Part shown: positions 48,022 to 61,126 of the stretch, piece by piece
Layout: each line of letters opens with the position of its first letter
How positions within the stretch are numbered: the first letter of the stretch is position 1
Assembly: GCA_030848705.1 (NCBI GenBank)
Contig: CM061240.1
Location: forward strand, 23,331,001-23,395,000
Origin: Heracleum sosnowskyi
Taxonomy: Eukaryota; Streptophyta; Magnoliopsida; Apiales; Apiaceae
Direction of reading: 5' to 3'
Length of the DNA stretch: 64,000 nt
Program-made: the position numbers and the translations under genes
The notes under the pieces: model-generated
The model's input: the letters and a program-made list of their open reading frames with translations, nothing else
Told to the model about the DNA's origin: nothing
Database searches by the model: none

Positions 48022-48290
48022 GTTAGATAACAAAAATTAATACATATATGTTTTAATACATTTAATGGGTTGTACAACTATCCCTTTTATTTATTACAAA
48101 TTTAATGATCAATATGGTTTTTGCACCTTATCAATCAAGGTTTTTAAATGGACGATATGATAGGTTTAATTAATACAACATTTATTATGTCTCTAGGGAT
48201 ATTTTTGCACTATTTTATTTCCCACCTAACTTCTAGAAAAATTACTCGAGCTTTGGTAAAAGTTAAATTGGTTTTTTTCGAGACTCGAGG

Positions 48291-49315
48291 TCATTTTTAT
48301 CCTAACATGTGACTTTATATATACTAGTGTTTCGCACGTATAGTCTTAATGTAAAGTATGGAGCGATCAATACATTTACGACGATTTCTTCATATTTAAG
48401 ACTGAATATTCCAATTTTGAACGTGAGGGATGCCCTTTAAATAAATTTCGAGTTTTAGTAACATCTTGAAGAAAATCGTGCTTTGCTTTCAAGCCATGTA
48501 TTCTTTTTGAGGAAATATTTTTATATATTTTTTGTATTTCTCATATTTTTCCTAATTTTTTAGGAATTATTTTGTGCCTCCAAGTAATTTTCCTAATTTA
48601 GGAATTATTTTGTCAAAATTATTAATTATGCAATATACAAAAAAAGAATTTTCTGGTGTAATTTTGACCTTAAATAGTTCCAGGTGGTGAACGCCTTCGA
48701 CTTGGAATGAGATCAAATTAAGCCCTTAAATTATCCAGGTCGTGGGTTGTCACGACCTCAGCCTCATGACGTCGTTTAGGATGAATTAAGCCTAAAAATG
48801 TCCTAGGTCTTGGCAACCTCACAACCCGGTTGAGGTCGATTTATGGCCCAAAATTTTCCAGGTCGTGGGTTGTTACGATCTGAGTCTTGCGAGAGGTCGT
48901 GAGTTTATTCTTTCGTAATAATTTTTTTTGTCGGGGTGTTAGAGACCTATTTTGGTGTAATCTAGGACTTTCCAGAATTCTCTACTTTTGGGCATGAACC
49001 CAAATTGGTTTTGGGCCTCTATTTTGACTGCCTAGGAACTGTTAAAAATCAATTTTAACCGGTTGGGTAACCGGCTAGACCTGTCAGAATCTCATTTTTC
49101 ACTTCACTCTATCCACAAACTTTCTAAAAAAATTCTCTGTAGAGCTTCTATTATATAGCTTTTCCGGTAATATTTAAGTGTTTTCTCTTCTTTCTTTGAA
49201 GATTTCTTCGAAGATCATTGAATCTTCATCATTTTCAATCAACTTCTGGGTTTAAGATTTATTTAGAAGAATATTTTTGGCGAATCAAGAAAGAGCAGCC
49301 AGGAGACTGAGTAAA
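48291..49315. other. Unassigned sequence upstream of gypsy-like gag, with repeats at 48660-48910
   Basis: At 48660-48910 a ~65-75-bp unit containing CCAGGTCGTGGGTTGT occurs about four times, diverged. The rest resembles an LTR or leader of a gypsy element (inferred from the gag-like ORF that follows) but has no clear ends or primer-binding site. Confidence 0.4.
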
Positions 49316-50107
49316 ATGGCTACCGATTCTTCTAACGGTACGACCTCTGTCCCCATTCGTTCTTCTTACATGTCTTTGATTGATATGATCAACCAAATGA
49401 GGGATGAATATCCCTCCATTTCTGCTTTAGATTCATATAATCATGGCAATAGGTTTCATGATACCAAGAAAATTAAAAAAAAAAAAAAAGATTAACAAAT
49501 TTTATAACGTCCCTCGTCCTGATAAACTAATTCCTGCTAAACCCGGAAATCGTTCATGTCAATGGGAACCTAATGCTTTATGTGTTTATAAAGATGTTAT
49601 ATTGGTCGGGCTTAGGTTTCGCTTTCACGAATTCATCCCCAGACTATTTGTTGATGTTCAGATTAACCCGTGTCAGGGGGTCCCTAACGCTTGGAGGGCC
49701 ATATTTTGTTTTATGGTCCTTTGTTTAAAAAAGAATTTTTCATTATCCGTAGCCCTTTTTAGGAAAAAAATTCAATTCAAAAATACTGCAACCAATTATC
49801 ATACTTGGGTGTATATTAGCCAACGTTCCACCATTCATCATACATTTAATGGTCCTTCCATTCCTGACGACAACCCCAAATGGAAGATGAATTTATGTAC
49901 TTAGTTTGGGAGGGGGCGATTGAGGCACCATTTTTAGAAAAACCTTTGGAAAGGTCATCGATGGAAATCCTGATGATATCCCTTTTAACGAAGAGGAAAA
50001 TCTTGCCATCGCGGCTTTATGTGTTGACAATGGGAGGACTCGTTTTTGGACACTCCTCGACGAGTTTGTCCTCAAGTCTTTTGGTTTTTCAAACGTGACT
50101 AATAAGG
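49316..50107 (+). pseudogene. Gypsy-type transposon N-terminal protein (Transposase_28-like), broken
   Basis: ATG at 49316. The frame shifts in an A15-type run (49473-49489), continues as the stretch with LVGLRFRFHEFIPRLF and GVPNAWRAIFCFMVLC, which matches the 'putative gypsy type transposon' domain, shifts again near 49880-49960, and goes on to about 50107 (GNPDDIPFNEEENLAIAALC). Further coding-like sequence may continue at 50183-50340. Protease, RT and integrase are absent. This is a fragment of a gypsy element, cut off at 50470 by a CACTA-type end. Confidence 0.6.
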
Positions 50108-50469
50108 GTAATCTTTTTTGTTTCTCATATTTACTTGGTTTTTGTTCTTTCATTTCCTTCACTAACTCGTTCCTTTTGTTTATCTTTCGGCTGCCAAGGT
50201 TATAAACGAGCTTTTGATGCCCTTAGCTGAAGAAACCCCTTGTATGAAGAGGGCAACTCAAGTCCCTAGGGGGAAGCCTACTCAGTCTCCCTTTCTGAGA
50301 CCTCACGTCGACACTGCAGCAGTAGAAGAGGGTGAATGATCTTTCTCCACGAAGACTTCTGTTTTCAGGCCTACTTGGGGTTTAAGAAAGCAGGATTCCA
50401 TGGTGGGATGCACGAAGTATTCCAAGGATTGGTCCTACCACTCGATTCCTCCTTATGACTATCGCGACA

Positions 50470-51640
50470 CACTACAAGAAAAAGTTCAATAGACATCACA
50501 CATTAGACATCGGTTACTAATGCTACTGATGTTAAAAGGTGTAATAACATCATCCCGCGTTAATCTGATGTCTTTGTTCTTTGAAGACAGCAGTTATTTT
50601 ACGACCAATGTCTAAAGTCTTACTAAAAAATTTCAACGGGCGTCTACTTCAATTTGTTTCCCCCTTAGTAAAAAATTTCCCCCCTCGCCAATTATTTTTC
50701 CCCCTTTATACCAAATATTCTCCCACCGTACACTAAAACTAAAACTAAAAAACTCACACTCTCACAATTCTCTCTCACTCTACCCCCGACTGATTCTCCC
50801 CCCCCCCTCTCTCCACCACCACCACCACCCACCTCTGCTCTACTCACCTCCGTCTTGCTCTATTCACCACCATCACCACTAACCAATTAATCTGCTCGTG
50901 TCCAAATTGGTAAGCTTTAATTTGGGTCTTCTGCACGAATAGGGTCTTCTGCACGAACACGAACAGGGTCTTAAATTGGGGGTTTTCATTTACTTGGATG
51001 TATTTGCTATACCCTAATTATTTTGGTTTTGTTTTTTTACAGGACCTCTGTCACATGGTTGTGGTTGTTATTTTAGGTACTTTTATATTTTTGAATTTCT
51101 TATTTGAATTTCTGAAACGTGTTGTTATATTATATGATTATTTTTTTCTTATATTGTCGGATTTTGGGCATGTCATATAACAGTGCTACTAATTACGGAT
51201 AATTTGTAATTCATAATTTTTGGATGTATGTTGGATTTCTTATTTGTAAGTTTTCTCTAGTGAGTATTTGGTTGCTTTGATATGGTGGTTCAATGAATGT
51301 AGTTACATATGGATACCCAGGTTCAACTTAAAAAGGTTAAGCAGGCTAAGCGCATGGGATCGAGATCTGATGGTGAGATATTTTGTGTTTTTAAATTATA
51401 ATTATTGCTATTTTGTGGAGTTTTCATTCTGTTTAATCTTGCAACGTTGCATAATATGTAGTTTAGAAAGATATTTGATTGCTTCTGATTTTTTTAATTT
51501 CTACGATACTCACTAGTATTGCTAACACAAATTTTTTAGATTTTTGGGAATTTTGTGGTATCCAACCTGGTGCTCCATTAATCAAGTAACCCGTACCTTT
51601 TTTTACCCCTGCAATACAGTTTCTATGAGGTTGATAGAGT
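50470..51640 (+). mobile_element. Orphan left end of a further CACTA element
   Basis: CACTACAAGAAAAAGTTCAA at 50470 starts the block, followed by repeated GACATC/GATGTC-type motifs (50490-50620), different from the ACAACGG motif of the 53223 element. A C- and CT-rich leader (50660-50900) follows, then a short duplicated stretch with GTCTTCTGCACGAA (50925-50965). A possible coding exon lies at 51307-51373 (ATG, then QVQLKKVKQAKRMGSRSDG, ending at a GT donor). No matching right end was found; the block dissolves into LTR-like sequence. Confidence 0.55.
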
Positions 51641-52862
51641 ATATATTTATATATTTTTTATATAATTTTATTCCTCATATTTATTATATTTTGCATTTAA
51701 TTGGATTTTTATTTAATAAATTTTAATGTTTTATTGTAGGAAGCAAGGAAATCCTAAACTTGGAAGGATCGGAGAATAAAGAGCTTAATTTGGAGATTTA
51801 TTAGAAGGAAACTCGGATTTGTTGGGCTGCCTGCACATAATTCACTGTTTGGGTCATATCTTGAGTTTTAGAAGTCATAATTGGACGATTTAACAGCCCA
51901 GGTGAAGATAATCGAAATCTCTTTTATTCTAAGGTGGTCCAATTATCAAATTACTTCAGGAACGACCCAGAATTACTGAAGAAAAACAGTTGCGAATTTT
52001 CCTTGTAAAACATAATCAGTTTAGGAAACATACTTGGATTTTCCTCAAGGCATTAAAATACCTTTATGATACATAGATAGACATCGAATAATATATACAG
52101 ATATATACATAGGGACTGGATCTTGTACTTTTCTTCTCGGAGAAAGATTGAAGGTTTTCTTCTTTGTTCTTATTATATTATGTGTTTTGATGTATGATTT
52201 TCTCCTAATCCCCAAATTAGTTATGTTATATGCTCTTGCTTATTAAGTTGTGCTTAATTAACAATAATAGGTCAGGCGTGATTATGTTTATTGTTTGAAC
52301 CCAGTATCTGTTTATCAAAGAAAGTTGGACTTAGATGGTTGTGGTTTATCCAATAAGGGCATGAACTTCTCCATGAAAATAGAACGGATTGTTAGGAAGT
52401 TACGATGTTGTGTTTAATGTCTCTAAATTGGATGATACCATGAAAATAGGCTTGAGTGTATTTTAGAGAAGCCATAAATACTCGTGAGAGGTTATTCGTA
52501 TTTTATAGGGCACATCTTTCCTCTTGAATATCGTATGGTTAATTGGGGTAGAAAATCATGATTGCATCGATTCATACTAGTGGGGATACTTAATTCTAGA
52601 TGTTTTAGTTAATTGATAATACAATTAAATTTGCCTTATTATAATATTAGCTTAAAAATCTCTCAATAATTTATTGTGTTACTTGCTTAGTTGAATTGAA
52701 TCAAGAATAACTAGTGATTAATACGTTTGTCTATGTGGGATCGACTCTGACTTACCCTACTACATAGTTAATTAGAATGATTTGTTAGATAGTATTATTT
52801 GATAGACACGCGACAACTTTGTCAGGGGTGTAGGCCTCCCTGCATAATTTTCCTCAGGTTTG
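51641..52862 (+). repeat. Degenerate LTR-like sequence (gypsy type), copy 1
   Basis: From about 51690 this aligns with 63485-63910 (shared TTGGATTTTTATTTAATAAAT, TTTTATTGTAG, CACTGTTTGGG and ACGATTTAACAGCCCA/ACGATTCAACAGCCCA), with roughly a quarter to a third of positions different. The part at 52720-52810 (GGGATCGACTCTGACTTACC) resembles LTR 3' regions of Athila/Tat gypsy elements. No ORF or primer-binding site is visible. Confidence 0.45.
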
Positions 52863-53222
52863 ATTTTTTTTTTTTGAGTGTATCAAAAAAGAGAATAGGT
52901 TTGGTTGCATATCTGATGAATCATTTAGAGGCAAGGATGATGATGAAATAACCTAACCTGCTTCTTCAATGATTGTTTGTTATTCTTTGGTAGTTTGTGC
53001 ATGGATGGTAACCAGAGATTTTATACTCTTTGTTTCCTCTTTTCTTGTTTTTATAACTTTATCGGGAATAACCTAAGTATGTTGCTCAACATGCCCTTCT
53101 AATCTCATGTTCGCACCTACAAGAGCTGGTGATGTACTTTTCTGCTATCTACTATCTATAGAGTTAATTATACGAAGACGTCCCAAATTTTTGTCTCTTT
53201 AGGTTAAATCGTCGGCTTATTT
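52863..53222. other. Unassigned sequence before CACTA copy 2
   Basis: No gene is seen. The last three bases (TTT, 53220-53222) form the left target duplication of CACTA copy 2. Confidence 0.5.
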
Positions 53223-53249
53223 CACTACAAGAATAATTGAATCAGACAA
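53223..53249 (+). repeat. Terminal inverted repeat, CACTA copy 2 left end
   Basis: Identical over 27 bases to the reverse complement of the copy 1 terminus (9741-9767). Confidence 0.92.
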
Positions 53250-54462
53250 GGCTTTTTGCCCGTTGTCTGATGCCCTAGAAAACCGTTGTCTATTGAGATG
53301 CCGTCTGTTACGCAGCTCAGACAACGGACGCGTCTGTTGTCTGATTCCCTACAGACAACGGTTTTGGTCTTAGAAAACGTTGTCTGAAACGCGTGAACAA
53401 CAACGGTTGTTGTAGAAACCATTGTCTGACAAATAAATCAACAATTGTTTATTAACTAGAAAATGTTGTTATTTTAATTTTCAGACAAGGCTTTATTTTC
53501 CAAAAGAGTGTTGTGTGATCTAAATATTTACGACGGTTTTAGTAGAACAACCCCATTGTCTTAATAGTTTAACACAATGGTTTCCTTTCTAAAAACTGTT
53601 GTCTATTCTTGACTTGCACAATTGTTTTCTTTAAATACCTGTTGTCTGAAAGCTGTTAGGCAATGGTTTAAAAAGATAAACATGTTTGAACATTAGCAGA
53701 ACCACAACAGTTTTTGTTTCTAAAACACTTGTTTCTGATTTTGATAGACAACGGTATTGGACAAAAAACTGTTGTCTGAAGTGTTTACGACAATGGTTTA
53801 GCATAAAATACGTTGAATTATTTTTAAAACAACAACGGTTTTTATTATTATATTTCTTGTAAAAAATCTCTATGGACAGTGGTTTGAAATTAAGTATCTG
53901 TTGTCTGATGTCTTTACCACAATGGTTTCATATGCTTGTATTGAAGTAATGTATTTGGACAACGGTTTTTTTTAACAAGAAGTTGTTACCTAGCTTAATA
54001 GACAATGGTTTCATAGAAAATTCAACACATTTCCTAGTACAATGCTTGACAACGGTTTTCATTATAGTCCAATTACCTAAAATAACAAGAGACAATGGTT
54101 TTATATAACAAAATTAAAAAACCAAAATGGCAATATAAAGAAACCAAACTGGCAATATAAAGAAGCCAAACTAAAACCAAAACCAACAACCATTCCATTC
54201 CATCGTGTTCAATAAACCATTACAACCAACACATCCAACCAAGTAAAATTCACGAACTAATTAAGTTAAATATGTTCAACAACATCAGATTTTCGGATGC
54301 ACATACCCCAAAAGTAGAGACTGAAACCTTTACTTAACTTAAATAGTTACGCCATTACATGTCCATAGCATATCAGTTAGTCGTTATATATACTGCGCAA
54401 CTCCAAAAAATACATGTGCATCAGAAAATTTGCGGTGCGTGGTTACTAAATGTGCAAAGAAC
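53250..54462 (-). repeat. Subterminal repeat region and 3' UTR of the Ulp1-like gene, copy 2
   Basis: Mirror image of 8528-9740, with only scattered differences. Dense ACAACGG/CCGTTGT-type motifs lie in both orientations up to about 54120. Confidence 0.88.
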
Positions 54463-57400
54463 CTAAGAAGTCTCGTGCTTCATGAAGTACTTCGCCCACT
54501 CGATCCTGATTTCATTGAGATCATCGACTCCATAGGATAAGCTGCCCCTCCGTAGCCACTGAAAGATTAAACTATATTATCACCAGATTTCAACATAGAA
54601 AAGAAGAACACAAAAGATGACAAAATTAAAAATTTTATACCTTTGAAACAAATTTGAGCTCCTTATCAAGACATATTTCCTTCATATATCGCATGATAAA
54701 CAGACCACAGTCCTTGGTCCCAGATTGGAGAGGAACACCCTGAAAAATATTTATATAAATATTAACTCATATATGAAGCAACAATTACAGATATATATCC
54801 ATACATATATCCGAGAAACTAATATAAGAATAACGGGCGGCCAAGAAATAATTATACCGCAAGATTCTCCCATATGATCTTCTTCTTCACAATCTTCTTC
54901 CCAGCATCCTTGTAAAGATTAATGGCACTACAAAAAAAATATAAATTCGCATTACGACATTTCTCATTAATATAAAGAACAAAAATAATACTATCACACT
55001 CACTTGTCAACCACTTCTGTCCATTCTTCGCCTGCAATTCGACGCTTCAATGGGTCCATGTGGTAGACTAATTGTGACTCGGGATTAACAGCGGTGAGCG
55101 CCCAATGGTTCCTACAATGACCCCGTCAGAAACATATATATTGTAAATTAGGTATAATATTATAAGTCAATTATTAGCACTTAAACATGTAATAAAATTA
55201 TTTTTCTTTGGTAGTGAAGAAATGCATATTTGAAAGTAATACAAGTCCAAAAAATAATATTTGTTATGACTGAGATGCCCATTTTGATATTAATAACATA
55301 GACGGTGAAAATTAAATTAGAAATACAATTACTCACATATTATTATATGGCAAAAGAAAGAGCTGGCCTGGCAGTCTTGAACCGTTCAGCAAGCTTATGC
55401 GACCTCTCCCCTGCTGTACCACAATTTTTAGAGCCAGTGACAGCAGGATCAACAAACGATATCATGTCGGTCATCTTGTGCTTCCTCAAATAAATATGCA
55501 GTAAACTGTACATAAAAAAGTAAAGAATTAGGCCCTTTTACGATATAACTTTGAAGTTGTCTATTTTTCCAAAAATTAATATTTGAGTTTACAAGTCAGA
55601 AAACTGGATAAATTCGCAAGTATAAGGTAAGATCCTAATTATTGAAAATTTTAACAGAACTTAATAATACTTACTTGATGAAATAGCAAATGGTTGATCC
55701 TGATATTTCTCCTCCAAAGCACAGAGCATGCACGTCGGATAAGAACATAACATTCTTCTTACCTGATCCAAAAACATCTTCATGTAATTTAAAAGCCAAC
55801 GTACGACCATCCTTTAATGTGTCACTTGCCCAGAGCCACAAACGCTTTAGTGACTGGTGGAATTCAGGACCCATCTTAGCGACCAACTCTGGTTTTGAGA
55901 CACATTCAGCCACCTTTTTAAACTTCTTTTCAGTAAGTTTCTTCCCTCCCTGAAAAAAATTAGGAATGCAATTATGCATACTAGAATGAAAGAACAGAAT
56001 ATCCAACGGAATGTAAACTGAAAGTAAGTACTTAGTCTTTACTTCTAAAGACTTCTAATATTTAAAGCCAAGAAAAAATAATTGAAAAGGTTATATTCAA
56101 GTTAAGTAGTTAACCTTCAGATTTCCTTTCACTGGAGCAGTATTTGTCTTCACTTTCAAAATATTGCTTTTCGGCCATGCAATGTACGTTCCGACAGCTT
56201 GTTGCACAGTCAAGATTTCATCATTGATTGGATAAGGAATCGGTGCATCTCCATTCATTACACGAGTAATCGAGACTCGTGCATTCTTCTTTCCAAGTGG
56301 CTTGCCATGAACAACATCGCTTTCCATATCAACTGTTGCATAAGCAACAACATTGCTCGAGCCAGCTATTGTCAACTCCCAATGATAATCACCCTCATCA
56401 TTGTCAACAACTTCAACAGCCTCAGTATTTTTTCCCCCATCAAACTCCTCTTCATCATGGACATTTTCTTGAACATCAATCTTATCTTCCAAATCAATCT
56501 TGATCTCTTCCAGCTTATTCAGCTCTTCCACCACATCTTGAACCTCATCAATGACTTTCTCCTCACCAACATCTTTCTTTTTATCAGCAGTAACTTGATC
56601 ACCCACGAGTTCAAGTTTCTTCTTTACACCTTCAATATCAAAATCATTAACTTGCCCCCCCCTTGGAACAACTTGCCTGTTGTGATCCAATATTCGGGCT
56701 CCCATCAAACACAACATTTTTTGCATGTAAAGCGGCATTCATCTTTTCCATTTCTGCAGCCCAAAATGCATCGCGCTTTTTAATAATCTTGTCTTTTTCC
56801 TCTTCCATGTACTTCTGAATTCCCTCTTGGATCTTTTCCTCAATCGACTTGCCTTTCCTTTTCTGTTTTGGAAGATCAAAATACATAGACTGCTTAACAT
56901 GGCATCCCTGGCCACGTACTCGTCCTCGGTGCTCAGGGTTACCGAGCACCTTGGTCAAGACATCCTCAGTGCCTTCCAGTGTCACTTCCCCAGCACTGAC
57001 TCTCTTCTTCATCTCAGCCTAAAAAATGAATAAAACATATATTAAGTTAACTAACAATGCATATATTATGCTCACAAGGAAATTGAACCACAATAGAAAT
57101 GAATAACATACAATATTCGCAGCAATAGTAGCAACATCATTTGACTTGAAATTCCCGTCTCTATCCTTCCGGGCAAGAACCCAAGTATCGGATCGATCTA
57201 TTTCAAATTCAGGATCACCACCAGACTACATGTATGAACAGACAAGGGAATTAAATATCAAAACATAATCAAACATGTCATGGGAAAAATAATATAATGT
57301 ATAAAGATCACTAACCAACTCCTGTTCCAGGTTGGCATAACCCTTCCGAGACAAGTAGTGATCGTACTCATACATACCCCTTCACCTTTTCTGCTCGGCA

Positions 57401-58266
57401 TGTACCTCCTTCATAAAAACACAAAAGAAGTTATCAACAAAGATGTACCACTAAATATATTTGGTTTTATGTAATCACGCTAAACAAATTGAAAATCTTA
57501 CAAGGAACTCATTAGATAAACGGTTGGCAACAAACATGTCCCAGTGCGGCTTCTCAATGAATGAGTAGTCAGCTGGAGGACTTTCTAGCAACTCGGGCTG
57601 ATCACGATATGCCAGGACATAATGGGTAGATAAACGGCTCTTAAACTCCCTCCATTTTTGGCACGCAGAATTAAGCACCACCTTCCTCGCTGTTGATGGT
57701 ACATCAAATGCCATCTGGTACAAACATAAATCAATTAGTCAAGATTCAAGAATAAAAAATACACACAGTGAGATGGTATTTATTTTACCTGAACACAATC
57801 CCAAATCTTTTTTTTCTTTCAGCCGGAACTTTTTTCCAAGAATCATACCAAATCGGGGCCTTAGATCTCGCAAGAACCCCGATATAAGACTGCATCTCTG
57901 TGGCTGCCTTGCCGTACGGCTCCCCTTTTGCATTAATTTCACCGTGTACTTGATGCCCAACATCTTCCGCCTAACAATCCTATGCATTGTAACAGCACCC
58001 CGTTTTAAAAGCCTAAGTCCCAGGGTTTTGGTAGGCACATGTTCTGCCTCTCGTTTCCTCTTCTTCGTCTTGGACAGTTGCTGTTGCAGAGTTGTAGAAA
58101 TAGCATTATTCTTTACCGATTCAGGAGAGGACGTAGTAGAAGTAGCCTTCTTCTTTACCTCCTTATTTACCGCACCAGTGTCCAGGCTACTATTCCTCTT
58201 TAAAGCCTTCATAAGGCAAGACGCGGTTTTATTTGGAGCAGATCGTGTCTTCTTCAAAGGCGCCAT
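54463..58266 (-). pseudogene. Ulp1/SENP (C48)-like cysteine protease gene of CACTA copy 2, broken
   Basis: Same exon layout as 4720-8527, from ATG at 58264-58266 to TAG at 54463-54465. The catalytic His, Asp, Gln and Cys codons are retained, and exon 1 lacks the premature stop of copy 1. The exon-1 donor is the better CAG|GTAAAA form. Lesions differ from copy 1: a frameshift in exon 1 near 57945 (after GIKYTVK) and one in a G-run near 56660 (eight G where copy 1 has seven). The leader intron lacks about 390 bp that copy 1 has (4280-4660). The acidic central segment (EEKVIDEVQDVVEELNKLEE) predicts a coiled coil. Confidence 0.85.
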
Positions 58267-58327
58267 ATTAATCTACACACCACATAAATAATATTAGGAT
58301 ATAGCCAACAAGATAAGGTTACTACTA

Positions 58328-58438
58328 GAGAGAGAGGGGTCAGAGAGAGGGGGTGAGGGAGAGGGCAAAAGAGAGAGCAAGAGAGATAGTGAGAGAGAGA
58401 GTGAGAGAGATAGTGAGAGAGAGAGAGTGAGAGAGAGG
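58328..58438 (-). repeat. CT/GA microsatellite in the leader of the copy 2 protease gene
   Basis: (GA)n on the plus strand with short interruptions; the shorter counterpart of 4134-4290. Confidence 0.9.
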
Positions 58439-58444
58439 TGTGTA

Positions 58445-58984
58445 CCGATGATGGAGACGGAGACGTAGACAGAGTCGGAGAATCGAAATCACCGGCGATG
58501 GAGACGGGAGTGAATTGGGGGGAAATTTGGGGGGGGGGGGGAGAAAGTGAATTGTGTTTTGGGAAATGAGGGAGTGACCGAGATCTATCCAACCCGGGAG
58601 TGAATTAACGGTTGGATTTAGATCTCTTTTCATCTAACGGTCGTAAAAATTTGATTAAAAGTAATATTTTTAATTTTTATCAATTTTGGTATAAAAGTTA
58701 TGATTTTAAATATGATTAATATTAAATAAGATAATATTAAAAAAATTGATAGATACAGATTATCATAAGATTTGAAGTATTTGTGATAAATTATGAATAT
58801 TTATTAAATATATTAGTTACAAATTAATTATTAGAAAAAAATATATTATATTAAATTATAAATATTTTAATCAAATAATTATAATATGTTAACATATATT
58901 ATGAATATTAATACACATTTGATTTTCATTCGAGTTAATATTCGATTTCCCGACTTCAAAGTTTAGTAACTCGAGTTAATACGT
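58445..58984 (-). promoter_or_regulatory. Leader and AT-rich spacer between protease gene and array, copy 2
   Basis: Counterpart of 3585-4125: pyrimidine-rich leader (minus strand) followed by AT-rich spacer adjoining the tandem array. Confidence 0.5.
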
Positions 58985-60560
58985 ATAATAATAGATTGTG
59001 CTTAGGGTTTTATATGTACATTTTATATGTTGTTAAGTATAATAACGAGGATAATACGAAAGTCTTAATATGATAAGAGAACTACAAACTAAGATATCCG
59101 GCTTAATTAAGAATATTATCCTATAATTAAGTGTGTCAATTAAACATAAACTTTATTATTCAAACAAAGTTCACAATTAAAGTTTGTCACGAACGAGAAA
59201 TTCAAAAAAAAAAAAAAAAGTCACACAATTGTTTTTAAGTTGTAAAACCGTTGTAGTAAAATCATTCAGACAACAGTTTATAAATAAAATACCGTTGTGG
59301 TAATCACACAACGGTTTCTACAAAAAACCGTCGTGGAAAGTAAAGTACAACAAAGGTTTATTCTTAAAAAACCGTTGTGTGTTTTTTTTATAAAAATTTT
59401 GTTAATACCTTTGCCTAACTTATTTTTTACACTTCTTTGAAGATACCGAACATGTTATTGATTGAAAATTTTATAAAATAATACTTATAATAATAGATTG
59501 TGCTTAGGGTTTTGTGGTTTAGGGGTTACGACTTAGAGGTTATGTTAGTTTACACACGAAATTATGTAAGTCATGTATAAGCGAGACTGTACGTCATTCC
59601 CGACTTATATGTTTAGTAAATTGTGTGGTGTCCTTGGTCCGACAAAGAAAAATATGTACATTTTATATGTTGTTAAGTATAATAACGAGGATAATTCGAA
59701 AGTCTTAATATGATAAGAGAACTACAAACTATGATATCCAGCTTAATTAAGAATATTATCCTATAATTAAGTGTGTCAATTAAACATAAACTTTATTATT
59801 CAGACAAAGTTCACAATTAAAGTTTGTCACGAACGAGAAATTCAAAAAAAAAAGAAAAAAGTCACACAACTGTTTTTAAGTTGTAAAACCGTTGTAGTAA
59901 AATCATTCAGACAACAGTTTATAAATAAAAAACCGTTGTGGTAATCACACAACGGTTTCTACAAAAAAACCGTTGTGGAAAGTAAAGTACAACAAAGGTT
60001 TATTCTTAAAAAAACCGTTGTGTGTTGTTTTTATATAAAATTTGTTAATACCTTTGCCTAACTTATTTTTTACACTTCTTTGAAGATACCGAACATGTTA
60101 TTGATTGAAAATTTTATAAAATAATACTTATAATAATAGATTGTGCTTAGGGTTTTGTGGTTTAGGGGTTACGATTTAGGGGTTACGACTTAGGGGTTAT
60201 GTTAGTTTACACACAAAATTATGTAAGTCATGTATAGGCGAGACTGTACGCCATTCCCCACTTGTATGTTTAGTAAATTGTGTGGTGTCCTTGGTCCGAT
60301 AAAGAAAAATATGTACATTTTATATGTTGTTAAGTATAATAACGAGGATAATACGAAAGTCTTAATATGATAAGAGAACTACAAACTATGATATCCGGCT
60401 TAATTAAGAATATTATCCTATAATTAAGTGTGTCAATTAAACATAAACTTTATTATTCAAACAAAGTTCACAATTAAAGTTTGTCACGAACGAGAAATTC
60501 AAAAAAAAAAAAAAAAAAAAGTCACACAACTGTTTTTAAGTTGTAAAACCGTTGTGTGTT
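58985..60560 (-). repeat. Tandem array of CACTA copy 2, about 2.4 units
   Basis: Units of about 640-650 bp on the minus strand: one internally shortened unit next to the spacer (58985-59375, with the same ~150-bp deletion as the last unit of copy 1), one full unit, and one ended by a deletion between two AAACCGTTGT motifs near 60550. All three read as the B variant (CGAGAAATTC on the plus strand). The sequence passes without a break into the TNP2 leader at about 60560. Confidence 0.92.
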
Positions 60561-61126
60561 TTTTTTATAAATTTTTTTATAATAATTGTCCGAATCTTTG
60601 TCCCCCCTCATTAACTCCTCCAAAATAATTGTCCCCCCCTAAATTTAACTCCCCGCCTCCACTTCGTCTCTCCCAAAATTTCACTCCCGCCCCCCAAATT
60701 CTTCCCCTAAATTTCATAATTCCAGATTTGTGTTTGTATACTACATCTTTACCACATCTTCAGGTACCACATCTCCCTGTCTCGAATTAAGCTTCATTGC
60801 CTTCGAATTAGGGATTTAAGAATTAGGGTTCATAACTTGTGTTATTGTTTTATTTTGTTTAAACAAATTGATAAAATTGCATGAACTTTAGCATTTGTTT
60901 ATTGATGCCTTTGTGTAATGATGCAGTTGTTTATGCAGTTGTAATGATAAAATTGTTTGTTTAATTTTTGAGTGAAAGGTGTCCAGAATTTGTTTATGCA
61001 GAACTTGTGTACTTTAAGTCTAGAATTTGTGAAGTGCAAAGGCACTAGTACTTTAAGTCTAGAATTTGTGAAGTGCAAAGGCACTAGTACTTTAACTAAA
61101 GTGCAGTTGCTGGTGGTCAAGACTTA
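60561..61126 (+). promoter_or_regulatory. Leader of the TNP2 gene of CACTA copy 2
   Basis: C-rich leader-like sequence (60600-60720), a TTAGGGTTCATAAC stretch near 60822, then AT-rich intron-like sequence. A 39-bp perfect tandem duplication lies at 61009-61047 and 61048-61086. The start codon and most of the transposase coding region are missing; the break lies just before 61127. Confidence 0.5.

Larger units (their letters stand above)
33889..48290 (+). mobile_element. Second CACTA family (CACTACGCC end), 3' truncated, split by a copia
   Basis: It starts with CACTACGCCATAGATGGCC at 33889. The element is interrupted at 33970-41796 by a retrotransposon (with AATTT duplicated) and resumes with subterminal motifs, a leader (42390-43490), a TNP2 transposase pseudogene (43496-46874) and a PB1-like gene (47171-48021). 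I found no GGCGTAGTG right end; similarity to a CACTA second gene stops after its second exon, and gypsy-like sequence follows from about 48300. The exact right border is unknown. Confidence 0.7.

Noticed and set aside
49880..50098. 72-codon ORF in the gypsy-like fragment
   Set aside because: Most of it is a wrong-frame reading; the family-like sequence in this interval lies in another frame of the broken gag-like gene.
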